Assembly (NCBI GenBank): GCA_026874595.1
Contig: CM049317.1
Coordinates: 73,497,118-73,561,117, forward strand
DNA: 64,000 nucleotides
Direction: 5' to 3'
Source: Sipunculus nudus
Lineage: Eukaryota > Annelida > Sipuncula > Golfingiida > Sipunculidae
Part shown: piece by piece, positions 1-10,066 of the stretch
Position numbering within the stretch: the first letter of the stretch is position 1
How the letters are laid out: the number at the start of each line of letters is the position of its first letter
Notes under the pieces: generated by a model
Seen by the model: only the letters and a program-made list of their open reading frames with translations
What the model was told of the DNA's origin: nothing
The model's database searches: none
Program-made: the position numbers and the translations under genes

Positions 1-106
1 TTCTACTACAATTATGACTATTGTTACGATATGGGACGGTTACGGTTATTACAATATGAGTCTGAATAACGATCGTAAAAATAACCGTCCCATATTGTAA
101 TAACGG

Positions 107-179
<73 letters not shown>

Positions 180-434
180 CTAAACCCCTAACAACAGGCC
201 AACGGAATGGGGTGAGGCATATTGTTCAGATTCATTTCGTTAATGGCGACATTTCTGCATTTCTTTGAGGCCACGACATTTACATAATGATATGAATTGT
301 AATTAGCAAAAATAGTAAATAGCAATATAGCGCATGACTGACTAAGTAACTGTGAAGCAAACTTTACTCCTTTCCCACGCATTTACTAATACCGATCATT
401 TGCGGGTAACCGGGGGGGGGGGGGGCTGGTGTTA
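1..434. repeat. Dispersed repeat, copy A (truncated by window edge)
   Basis: This stretch is nearly identical to 6680-7126, with about five substitutions outside the simple repeats. Both copies hold the same order: an inverted pair of ACAATATGGGACGG / CCGTCCCATATTGT, a (TA)n run (109-140 here), a (GA)n run (141-176), unique sequence, and a G tract (412-425 here, 14 G; 9 G in the other copy). Homology stops right after CTGGTGTTA. The copy at 6680 lies inside a terminal-inverted-repeat element, so this one may be an internal part of a second element that starts before the window. The 64-codon minus-strand ORF shared by the two copies looks incidental. Confidence 0.85.
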
Positions 435-885
435 TTAGTATGTTATGAGTAGTTTATTCAAATGCTGCATAGTATTTTGTATCTGATATAAATATATGTA
501 TAAATATTTACTTTATATATATCTTACCTTTAAAGTGCTCAGTGAAACTGTCAAATCCCCATTCTGTGAGTATAGTGACCACAAATTCATCCATGTTCTT
601 GCAGCTGACTGAAAACACGTGAAGTTACTGGTTGACTTGAATGGACAAAGGGCTGTGTCAGTGACCTAGATTACCGGGTCAGCACTGACCACGCAGCTAG
701 CTAGCCCTTCTTTGATGATATGGCATGCAAAACGATAGCTAGCTAAAACGGTTATCAGGCATATGCTGACACAAATAACATGGTTTAAGATTAAATGCAT
801 GGATTGAAAGTGCGGATAGAAGCTGGGTTCAAACAAATTTACCATTAATAAGATCTTTCTTAACTATAGTGAACAGTAAAGCCAA
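435..885. other. Non-coding stretch, nothing recognised
   Basis: AT-rich sequence with stops in all frames and no repeat copy or RNA gene that I can recognise. Confidence 0.5.
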
Positions 886-1040
886 GTATACATCGGTCTT
901 GAGACTATAACCGATGTGATCAGTTGCCCTACCAACCACCCAAACAGTTAGCAGCCTACCGATTTCTTAGTTAAAAGAAACCGATTTTAGAATAACCGAT
1001 TAAATCGGTTATGATTATAACCGATGTGTTTTAGAGTGTA
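886..1040 (-). repeat. AACCGAT-rich dispersed repeat, copy 1
   Basis: The segment carries repeated AACCGAT / ATCGGTT words and ends in GTGTTTTAGAGTGTA. On the opposite strand this is TACACTCTAAAACAC, matching the start of the repeat at 2696. Both copies also share an AATCGGTAGGCTGCT block in the same relative order (AGCAGCCTACCGATT here), so they are inverted copies of one family. The TA plus ACACTCT edge suggests a TA-target MITE, but the other end is not found here. Confidence 0.6.
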
Positions 1041-1424
1041 TTGCGTGCATGAATTGTTGCAGTCATAAATAAAACCAGTTCGTAGTTATACAAGTCACGT
1101 AGAATAAGAAACATTTCCAGCATTGTAAAGGAAAAACAGCGCTCTTAACAACAGTCACCAAACAAAATTGTCAATCGGATTCAGTAATTGAAACTAAACA
1201 AGCTGGACGATTATACATTCATAACATCCTGTTGAGTGTTTACAGTACTCTATCCTTAACCATTTCTTTACATTGTCCGACAAATCTTTGATCATACAAG
1301 GGTGTGAAACACATCGCCAAGCCTTGCTATTTTCAGTATAGCCAGTAAATGAGACAGCTTGATTGAAAGCCATTTAATTAGAGTTTTCAAGACAGGAGCC
1401 TGAGGAAAAAAACGGACTCTCTTA
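1041..1424. other. Non-coding stretch, nothing recognised
   Basis: No open frame, RNA gene or repeat recognised. The last three bases (TTA, 1422-1424) are the target duplication of the next element. Confidence 0.5.
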
Positions 1425-1756
1425 GGCCAAAAAAATAAGGTTTGGTTCTCAGGCACTTTTTTTCAGAAATCAATGCAGGCGGGCGTTTTTTTTTCATTAT
1501 AAATTTTGTTGTATGGTTCTATAAAATGTCAAATGATAAGGGAAATTCATGATAAAACAGATTTATTTTGCTTAACATGTAAAAGCACTTCATAACAAAG
1601 GAAATTTGATCAAAATTGTATGATTTTATCTACTTGAAAGAAATGTACAAGCGGCGGGAGCTCTAAATTGGTTAAATCAAAATAAAAATTTTTGATGCGG
1701 GGGTTTAAAATTGACGCGGGCGGTGCCTGAGAACCACACCTTTTATTTTTATGGCC
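1425..1756 (+). mobile_element. PIF/Harbinger-type MITE, copy 1
   Basis: A 332-bp non-coding element bounded by terminal inverted repeats of about 33 bp. The left end starts GGCCAAAAAAATAAGG and runs to GGTTCTCAGGCAC; the right end runs GTGCCTGAGAACC to TTTTTATGGCC. It is flanked by the direct duplication TTA (1422-1424 and 1757-1759). A GGCC-type terminus with a 3-bp TWA duplication is the known signature of PIF/Harbinger elements. There is no coding capacity, so it would need a transposase in trans. A second, inverted copy is at 56609-56872. Confidence 0.82.
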
Positions 1757-2695
1757 TTATTGTTTTGTAACGCTCAATTGTAGATTCACTGAAGGTGTTT
1801 TCTAATTGACGTGGTGTTATACGGACTACATGTATTATTTCCACGCGTAGACCAAAGTCACACATCCATTCTTTTCTTTGCAGTAACCGAATACAACTCA
1901 CAACTGCCAGATGCAAGAAAATGTGATTGATTCGTATTCTCGGAAATATACAAAACTATGTAATTTCACAACGTGAAAACAGTCTGATTATCTCGAGCAA
2001 ATACAAATTTTGAGAGAAAAGAACGTTCAGAAAGGAGGAAAGCAAAGAGTTTAAACAAGATCTCTGTTGTAATATTCAGTAGTCTATTCAAAATATGATT
2101 TTAGGAGTATTATCAGGAGCATTTTAATGACATTTATTTCACACTATCAGTTCACCTTTGCTATATATATACAAAAGTTTCCAGGCAAAACCAAACCAGC
2201 CCACGGTCTCATTACCTCCCCTTGCATTACCTTCTTGCGTGTTCGTAAACATAGACTACGTGTGTCTGTTTGCAAGAAATAGGCCGTGTCAGATGTCAGA
2301 CAAAGACCAGTCAAAGCTTTTCATACATGGTCCTTCATGTCCTATGACTTTACTCTCCTGGGTGGACATTATGGTCCATGGGCGTTAATCATAATGAGGT
2401 TCAAGATGGAACTGTTTTGACCGGATGTCCCGATGATTAGGACGCGCATGTGCAATTATTTGAAATTATGAGGTCAACTTTTAAACGATCGGATGATTTG
2501 GTCTTTCTGAGATATCAGAAAGGGAAATAGTATTAGATAAGACCTATGTTTACAAATATTTTCATATGAAGAATGTCGAAGTTATCTGCCTTGAGATTAA
2601 CTGTCCAGCGACTTAACGTACCCAATTAGTCTCTGTCTGCGTAGGAATTTCCGTTCCCTTAACTAAACGTGGATAAAGGCCGGTGATAAACAAGG
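1757..2695. other. Non-coding stretch, nothing recognised
   Basis: Stops in all frames except a 76-codon plus-strand frame at 2158-2388 that has no recognisable domain. No RNA gene or transposon end identified. Confidence 0.5.
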
Positions 2696-3013
2696 TACAC
2701 TCTTAAAACACTTCGGTTAAATTTAACCGAAATAACAGTTGATTTCAACCGATTCAATCGTTCAACATACATCCAACTGATTAAACGGTTGACATAACCG
2801 ATTTACAATCGGTAGGCTGCTCAACCAATTGAAACGGTTAAAGTTTAACCGATATTTCGGTTATAAACAACTGATATAATCAATTGAGTATAACCGATTT
2901 TATATAACCGCTTTTCATCGGTTACTCTTGACCGGTTACAAACAACCGATATATTTGGTTAATTTTAACCCATTTATAAATAACCGGTTTTGGTTAGTTA
3001 ATCTTGACCAGTT
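2696..3013 (+). repeat. AACCGAT-rich dispersed repeat, copy 2
   Basis: It begins TACACTCTTAAAACACTTCG and continues with more than ten AACCGAT / ATCGGTT words, many in short back-to-back inverted pairs, fading out near 3013. It shares the terminus and the AATCGGTAGGCTGCT block with the inverted copy at 886-1040. The dense inverted words would fold into a series of small hairpins. Probably a degraded TA-flanked MITE; no protein is encoded. Confidence 0.6.
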
Positions 3014-3756
3014 GGTAACAGTATTAGCTGGTGCCTGCACCCTTCTGGTTCGCAAAAATTCTCTGGCATTACCTTTGTGTAAATACAGGTATGTTTAAAC
3101 ATGGGAAGACATTAAGCAATACAGGGGATGTAAACTAGATCCTTTAGGGAGGAACAAATGGTTTGGTCCACTCTTTTTATTCCCTTATCAATGTATCAAT
3201 TCCCTTAAGAAATATATTAATAAGCAATAGAAGAAAAACTGCAACAAAGAATTGTGATACACTATGGAATATTTATTGCATGTGTAACTGGTTTTCATAA
3301 TAAAGACTGGTAAAATATTAAAAATGATTTTTATGCAAATGTGGGTATGCATTCTTTATATACAACAATAAGAAATTATAACCCAATGACACAAACATGT
3401 GAGAGTAACATATATACGATGAACACCCAGCAGTACTTTTCAAATATATACAATAGTGATGATCAGTTATATTCAATGATCAATTATATAAAATTATATT
3501 CAACTAGTCGGTTGCTGCAAAACCATCTGATCAAATAGGCTAAAACACAATAATCAAACACACAACACATAAAAGATCTGATTCCTAATAATCTTAAATA
3601 TAAAGAAAATGAAATTTGAAATTTATCTGTGCTGTAAAATGTGTCCAGGTGAATACATTGAGAATACCAGCATAATTTAAACTACAAAAATGTCATTTAA
3701 ATATATTCAGACAACAATTAAGACAATGAGCAGGCTTTTGTCTTGGTGGAAGAAAT
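3014..3756. other. Non-coding stretch, nothing recognised
   Basis: Very AT-rich. A 65-codon plus frame at 3341-3538 is low in complexity and unlike any family I know. Confidence 0.5.
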
Positions 3757-5325
3757 CTAATAGAAGATTAATGGAATGGAAAACAATGGAAATATCAAAC
3801 ATTCAAATGTTTCAATCCATACAAACCAGTTCCTGAACCAGGAACTGGGTCTGTTATACTTGGTATGAATATCATACAATACCAGTTGGATGTAACACCA
3901 AACATCCATATCTGGTAGCGAATATTCAAGAGTAAACAAAAATATGGCCTTGAAGCACAAATCCACAGCCTTAAGCAGTATTGGAACTTGATATACTTCA
4001 TTCTCCACCAAAACAAGAACCTGCTTTAAGTTAAGGACAACCATCACTTGAGGCTGCAACAATATTTCCCACAGTTGGCAGGCCTCCCTCCTATCTTTGC
4101 GCAACTCTTCTACACTTGTCCCAACCTGTGAAATAAAAAATGTCAAACACTGAGCATTCAAACTTGAAGTTGTAACATATAGGAGAATGCTGAAATGAGC
4201 ATAAACTGGTAAATATTTACAGGAAATAGTATTATTGTCATGGAAGGAATATGTTTGCTGCATACCCAACTTATTCATATATTATCATATGTTATTAATA
4301 TTGTACGTCCATGTTTGGTTCATCTTGACAAGTAATTATAATTATGACAGACATAAAGTGTAAAAATATCCAGAATAAATATATTTTAAATATTGATTCT
4401 GGAAACTGATATTTAAGACATTGATAAATGATTTATAGATGACAGGTAAAGCCACATTTACTAAAAACAAATGAAAGAGTATATCTACAGCCCATTCAGC
4501 TGAATTGATAAAAATCTATGAATGACATTTTTCTACCTTTTTAATGTAAATGAAGCTCTCTCTTCCTTCTGGAATTGTGCGCCTGAACTTCTTTCCTTTT
4601 TTGGGGGGGGGGGGGGCACCAGCTTAGGAGTCAGCAAATTTTGCCGCAAGTACGGTACCACTGTGCTGATATCTTCTGCAAAAAATCATCAAAAATGAGA
4701 AAATGGTCTTCCAATCTGCATTGCTGTTATTGTAGAAATTAAACTAAATAACTAGTTAAATTTTTCCTCAGTCCAACGTGAGATATGCTTTTAAAGCCTG
4801 TTCAGTGGTGACAGTCCTTAAATGCAGTGATAACACTTTGCATACTTCTTTCCTTAACATGTTACGGTTTGTTGGGTTTCCCCACCAGGGCACAGGTCCA
4901 AGCATGTATTCAGACCAACATGGGCAGGGTTTTGCAGGTTTCAAACATTATATTTGATGCACAACACAATCCATGAAGAATATAGTGTTCAATTATAACT
5001 ACTGTAAGAAGCTTGTTGAGTGGCATGGCATTAAAAGAAGAAAAACTGATCATGGAGAATTCAGGAGTTTTTTCTTATTCTGCTGTAAGCATACATAATT
5101 GTTTATGGTACACCCTTTAGCTAGAATTATTTTTTAGGTCAACTATTTCAGTACCTGTCAACATATGTGTCTCCATCAAATCATCCAGGAGTTGTTTAGC
5201 TGAAAGCTCCTTCAACGCACCTTTCACCTTTTTAATTAGTTGCTGCTGTGTCTTCTCAACTGTGGGTGAATCTGTTTGAGATTTCCTCAGTACTCAGTGT
5301 AGAGGTTCCTGAAGTCTTCTTCTAT
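3757..5325 (-). pseudogene. Broken three-exon gene of unknown function
   Basis: Three minus-strand exons join with matching phases at consensus splice sites: 5325-5155 (donor GT at 5154), 4675-4537 (acceptor AG at 4677-4676, donor GT at 4536) and 4125-3757 (acceptor AG at 4127-4126). Readable blocks include KTQQQLIKKVKGALKELSAK in exon 1, TIPEGRESFIYIKK in exon 2 and LLKAVDLCFKA and LEYSLPDMDVWCYIQ in exon 3. The pattern resembles a family of uncharacterised animal proteins that is expanded in fish and invertebrates; I cannot name a function. Two lesions break it: a one-base loss near 5288 in exon 1, and a frame change at the 14-G tract 4603-4616 in exon 2. The second could be a homopolymer sequencing error. 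The first exon may also have further exons upstream that I did not find. Confidence 0.55.
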
Positions 5326-6064
5326 CTACAAAGCAAAATGTGATTTTCTCTGAAAAAACAGTGGTGACTAGCAGTTCATTTGTTTCCTTGCTAATATTTT
5401 CCTTTAACAATTACTGTGTTCTTGTAATTAGCACTCAGCTGAATTAAAGATCTGTGGTGAACCTATATGCATGAAAACATCTCTTCCTATGGTCATACAT
5501 AAACTTCGCATATGCTTGACATAAAATCAGAACCTGGGTGCTTTGTGTCCTTGTTATTGTCATAGTTGTTTTGTCAATTGTTACTTAACACTGGACAAAA
5601 AACTGCTCCATGAATGTACAATTTTTTAAAGCGCAGGAGGGACAGTGGCACCAACAGTTCAAGTATGAATTGCAAACTTACTTGTTCTGTATTAAGGTGG
5701 TCCCAAAGTATTTGTTCCATAACTGGACAACCTTAAGGCTTAAGGGAGCGAGTATAGAATCTGGTCTACATGGACTAGGTTATGGGTGTATACAGATTGA
5801 CGTAATGATGTTTAGGATTCATGTAATGGAGAAGTATAAGGCAAGTCGACGTCATATCATCAGGCCTGTCATGGCTTATGTTGATAACTACTAATATGAG
5901 TTGGTCCAGTCGGTTTAGACCTTGTTGCAGAATCCACAACTGTGATATGTTGTTGACCCGGAGGAGCATAGCGGATCAGAATCACACAACTTGGGACGAG
6001 ATAAGTTTAGACCCATCTTGGAAATGAATTGAAGACCAGATTCTATACTCAGTCCGGCTTAAGG
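5326..6064. other. Non-coding stretch, nothing recognised
   Basis: Contains a 94-codon plus frame at 5610-5894 with no recognisable domain and no splice signals that would link it to a gene. Confidence 0.45.
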
Positions 6065-6070
6065 AAAGGT

Positions 6071-6345
6071 GTTACGACCCATAATGTAATAACCGGCCCA
6101 TAATGTAATAACGGCCCATATTGTAATAAAAACGACCCATAATGTTATAAACATACCCTGCCCATATTGTAATAAAACTGGCCCATACTGTAATAACGGC
6201 CCATAATGTAATAATAAACGGCCCATAATGTAATAACGGCCCATATTGTAATAAAAACGACCCATATTGTAATAATCATACCCTACCCATAATGTAATAA
6301 TACAAGAAGTGGGAAAAACGGCCCATATTGTTATAACCCATGTTT
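6071..6345 (+). repeat. Left subterminal array of CCCATATTGTAATAA words
   Basis: About a dozen copies of CCCATAATGTAATAA or CCCATATTGTAATAA separated by 3 to 10 bases, mostly CGG. The same words occur inverted at 8711-8858. Regular subterminal words of this kind are typical transposase-binding arrays; that role is inferred. Confidence 0.75.
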
Positions 6346-6679
6346 AAGCTCAAGAATAACCCTAAATCTAACAGGCGAAATGTCGTTTGAGAATACCTTC
6401 TAAAATGACAGCCATTTTGGTTTCTCATTAGTATAAGTGCAGTCATAATGGAAATCCAGTGAATCAGTCAACATTTATGTTGTCTACGTAAATTTGACAT
6501 GATTTAATCATAATCTTCTAAACTTCATTTTTTACAATATCTTTCCTTTCTGCACCTTTTAGCCCCCACCATGCTGATTTCAGTAAAGGTGAGGTAAAGT
6601 TAGTACAATGTTACTCATTTATTATCACGGTATTGGCCATTATTATAATATTGGCCGTTTTTACAACAAAATAGGCCAT

Positions 6680-6785
6680 TTCTACTACAATTATGACTAT
6701 TGTTACAATATGGGACGGTTACGGTTATTACAATTTGAGTCTGAATAACGATCGTAATAATAACCGTCCCATATTGTAATAACGG

Positions 6786-6849
<64 letters not shown>

Positions 6850-7126
6850 TAGAGAGAGACAGAGAGAGAGAGAATACTAAACCCCTAACAACAGGCCAAC
6901 GGAATGGGGTGAGGCATATTGTTCAGATTCATTTCGTAAATGGCGACATTTCTGCATTTCTTTGAGGCCACGACATTTACATAATGATATGAATTGTAAT
7001 TAGCAAAAATAGTAAATAGCATTATAGCGCATGACTGACTAAGTAACTGTGAAGCAAACTTTACTCCTTTCCCACGCATTTACTAATACCGATCATTTGC
7101 GGGTAACCGGGGGGGGGCTGGTGTTA
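6680..7126. repeat. Dispersed repeat, copy B
   Basis: Full match to the repeat at 1-434, including the (TA)n run at about 6788-6829 and (GA)n run at 6829-6872. Homology ends after CTGGTGTTA. It lies inside the terminal-inverted-repeat element 6070-8859. Confidence 0.85.
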
Positions 7127-7773
7127 GACCGTGAGGAGTGGGGTTGGGGTAGCGGGTAGGGTGGATCGAGAAGGCTGAGGGAGGCTTCACTTGCGATCGC
7201 TGGGCGATTGTAAACATCTGGTTTTACATGAATTGTACAAATAATTGTTATAATTACTGGGAGGCACTCTCCATGGCTCAGCTGGTGGCGTTCGGTCTTT
7301 ATAGGTCTTTATAGTTGTTCGTCGATCCTTTAGGTAGACAAAATATCTGTCAGTCTTATAGTGCTTCAGTATAACATATCAAGAAAAAGTGTTTTTTATA
7401 CTACACTACTGAGTTAAACCTTATCTGTAGAACGTTTCTGAGTTTGAAGGAATAAGGTATATATTTTGTTGTGGATGCAACCACTTCTTTAACTAATCTT
7501 AACCTGTTTGCATATTTGCATAAATCTATTTCGGTTTGGAATTCGTGACAGGGCGATAGCACACGCTTCCTGTCATTTATATTATATCCTGGAGTCAGAT
7601 AACTACTTGTTGACAGGTAACTACCGCACCTGCGGGTCCTGAGTGTGTAATCACCCCAATTACTGGGTCAAAACATGGAGGAACTCGCCAAATTTTCCAC
7701 GCGTTTGTGAGTGATACACGGGCACAGCCGTCCCATTATGCAGATCGCTCACCTTGGAAGGTGGCCGAACATG

Positions 7774-7856
7774 ACAAATCTCACCGCTCCTCGCCTGAGA
7801 TTTGAACACCCAATCTCCCCGCTCTGAGCCCTGTGCTCTACCTCTAGAAAACAGAA
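7774..7856 (-). repeat. tRNA-related SINE head (candidate)
   Basis: On the minus strand the sequence reads GGTAGAGCACAGGGCTC, then GGGAGATTGGG, then GTGTTCAAATCTC. The last matches the RNA polymerase III B box (GGTTCAAATCC type) and the first the second half of an A box region. The 5' A-box half is not conserved and no full cloverleaf forms, so this is a SINE-like relic, not a tRNA gene. Confidence 0.35.
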
Positions 7857-8057
7857 ACCGGCATTTTCATGTTTTGTTGTTTGGGCGTTTGATTAAATTG
7901 TATCAGTGTCACTCCGGGAGCGCATCCAGGTTTTAACTTCAAATACGTGTATTGAAAGCTCTTAATCTATACGACGTGTTATACATATTGACCCAAGACT
8001 TCATAACCTATGCATATATTTGCACAAAAAAACTTTTATTCTTGACTGATTTTTTCT

Positions 8058-8209
8058 TATCATAGAATATAAGAAAATATGATCTCTCGATTTCTAATCG
8101 ATGGCAGTCGTCCGTGGGTTGACACAGGACAAATTGCAGCAGTACATACTTTTATACTTTCTAGATCTAGGGAGGTTTCGAGAGATCATATGAAATATTC
8201 TCTATGATA
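8058..8209. repeat. 152-bp inverted repeat
   Basis: The arms 8058-8090 and 8178-8209 are inverted copies, with a perfect 14-bp core ATATGATCTCTCGA / TCGAGAGATCATAT and a loop of about 87 bp. No flanking duplication is visible. It may be a small foldback insertion inside the larger element. Confidence 0.6.
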
Positions 8210-8401
8210 CATCGGGCAAAACGCATTGACATTTAAATTTTCTTTTTATATTTTTAACAAGAATTAAAATAAAATGTATACAAAATGAGAGTTTTGAAGG
8301 TTTATCTGATAAAATTGTCAAAATATTTACATTTTGGGGATATATATATATATTACATTCAATACCTGTTTTTGTTGGGTTTTATACAGACGCCAATAAC
8401 C

Positions 8402-8450
<49 letters not shown>
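8402..8450. repeat. (TA)n microsatellite
   Basis: Uninterrupted TA dinucleotides of about 48 bp, inside the right half of the 6070-8859 element. Confidence 0.95.
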
Positions 8451-8452
<2 letters not shown>

Positions 8453-8710
8453 TTTTAAAAATTATCCTGTAAATACTTTATCATCACATTTAGACACTGA
8501 TTCAACAAAAGGATAAACGTGAATCATTGCCATACTTCGCTGATATAAGCTTGGTCACAGTTTTAAACAGTTAGTTATTATGTATATCCAGTGGTTTTTC
8601 ATACTTGTATGTTCACTTACACATTCGTGTCACTAGAAGTCAATATTTGAATTGCCTAAGTTAATTTGCATGAAATTTTAATTTTAAAATTAATTGCCGT
8701 TTTATCCACC

Positions 8711-8858
8711 TGCGATTTTATTACAATATGGGTCGTTTAACCAACTTGCGATTTTATTACAATATGGGCAGGGTATGGTTATTACAATATGGGCCGTTTT
8801 TATTACAATATGGGCCGTTATTACATTTCGGGCCGGTTATTACATTATGGGTCGTAAC
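8711..8858 (-). repeat. Right subterminal array of CCCATATTGTAATAA words
   Basis: Inverted counterpart of the left array. The spacer order (CGG, AAAACGG, CATACCCTG) is the same read from the element end inward, which shows that the arrays are true inverted termini and not just a shared satellite. Confidence 0.75.
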
Positions 8859-9318
8859 AAAAGGACCATTAGCATGGCTCAGCAGACTAACAGTAATTGT
8901 CAGTTTTTTCAACATTTTTATCAGTTAATTACATTTGCAGTCATGATGGTAATGATTAGTTACATTTTAACAGTACATGAAAAACAGTCTGAAACTCACC
9001 CGTACATGCCCAAATGGGCCAGATCTTCATCAGTGTATCTCAGCCATTTTTTGAGAATCTGGCAGAAAGTTGGCTGGTCTTCACCATGAATCCACGCCAG
9101 GCCAGTCTGGACTTGCGGGTGGACTGCATGGTCTTAAGGTGGACTCTTGTACTCTCTCTCTCCCTCTCGGCTCATTATTTTGCTGAAGCCATTCGGCCGT
9201 GGCATCAGTGATCTCACTTTCTAGGAAGCGACTATAGAACGCGGGTTTCACCTTGGTTCAGAGAACTAGCTAAAGAGGGCTATATATTTGATGGGGATAG
9301 AGAAAAACTGGGGTGCAG

Positions 9319-9349
9319 TTTTTTTTTTTTTTTGGGGGGGGGGGGGGGG
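9319..9349. repeat. T15/G16 homopolymer pair
   Basis: Fifteen T followed at once by sixteen G. Lengths of such tracts are unreliable in assemblies. Confidence 0.9.
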
Positions 9350-9509
9350 CAAACAATTAATAAAGAATGTTATGGCAAGTTATATCTGAATTCCTTGTGA
9401 TCTGGTGTGCGAGCGTATGGTATATACGAGACTGGTAATCTGGAATGAATGAGAGACGTGAATTATTACACATATTAGTACATTGTGAACAACATGCAAT
9501 GATGTGAAG

Positions 9510-9582
9510 ACATGATGAGACACGAACCACCGACCGCACGCTCAGAAGTCGTCTGCGTAACCAACTGTGCCAAGAAGGCAAA
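9510..9582 (-). repeat. tRNA-derived SINE head (candidate)
   Basis: On the minus strand the sequence CTTCTTGGCACAGTTGG carries a good A box (9572-9561). After a spacer comes GGTGGTTCGTGTCTC with a B box (9528-9517). The order and spacing resemble an initiator/elongator Met-type or Arg-type tRNA, but the acceptor stem does not close. This is best read as the head of a tRNA-derived SINE whose body runs toward lower coordinates; the 3' end is not defined. Confidence 0.45.
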
Positions 9583-10066
9583 TTGCAGGTTCGTGAAAAG
9601 TTGGGGTATTTTAGTCTACTGTCACTGAAATCCGAAATGACAGCACACGGGAAATGGTGACGTCATAAGAAACGGTAGCGACCCCTATTGGGCTTTATCG
9701 GTACAATTTTTAAATGGTATTGAAGGGGTGGACTCACTCGTGAGAATCGCGGGTGACATTGCGATGACGAGATATTTAAATTTGAAATGAATAAAAAAGG
9801 GTAGGTATTGATAAAATTGAAATGTAGGTAACTCGATTTAACAATAATGATTAAATATAATCGTTATTATTAATAATGAATGAATCTGATAATGGTGTTG
9901 AGAGTGAGGTGTTTGGTGTGGATTAGGTTGGAGGTGACACATTCATTAGGGGTTGCAAGGGGATTAACAGGGCAATTTGATGGTCATGTGACGTTTTGGT
10001 TACTGTTACATAATGAATGATAGGGTTGACAGTTGCTAAGGTCCGTCATAGTCAACGCACCCGAAC
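9583..10066. promoter_or_regulatory. Upstream region of the transposase gene, no element end found
   Basis: AT-rich leader of the Merlin-like gene. I looked for a terminal inverted repeat matching sequence after 11337 and did not find one by eye, and no clear TATA box is placed before the ATG at 10067. Confidence 0.25.

Larger units (their letters stand above)
6070..8859. mobile_element. Terminal-inverted-repeat element with subterminal repeat arrays
   Basis: A 2790-bp element. It starts TGTTACGACCCATAATG and ends CATTATGGGTCGTAACA. The perfect direct repeat AAAGG flanks it (6065-6069 and 8860-8864). The inverted ends continue inward for about 100 bp as a tandem array of CCCATATTGTAATAA words spaced by CGG, AAAACGG or CATACCCTG; the left array runs to about 6345 and the right one starts about 8711. 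The interior holds copy B of the dispersed repeat, (TA)n and (GA)n runs, a tRNA-like SINE head and a 150-bp inverted repeat. No transposase is present, so it is non-autonomous. Known 5-bp-duplication, TG...CA-ended elements include integrase-class ones; the superfamily is left open. Confidence 0.75.

Noticed and set aside
188-7079. Matching 64-codon minus ORFs at 188-382 and 6885-7079
   Set aside because: They are conserved only because they sit in two copies of the same repeat; substitutions are not biased to silent sites.
9510-9582. Functional tRNA gene
   Set aside because: A and B boxes are recognisable but the acceptor and anticodon stems do not pair; a SINE head fits better.
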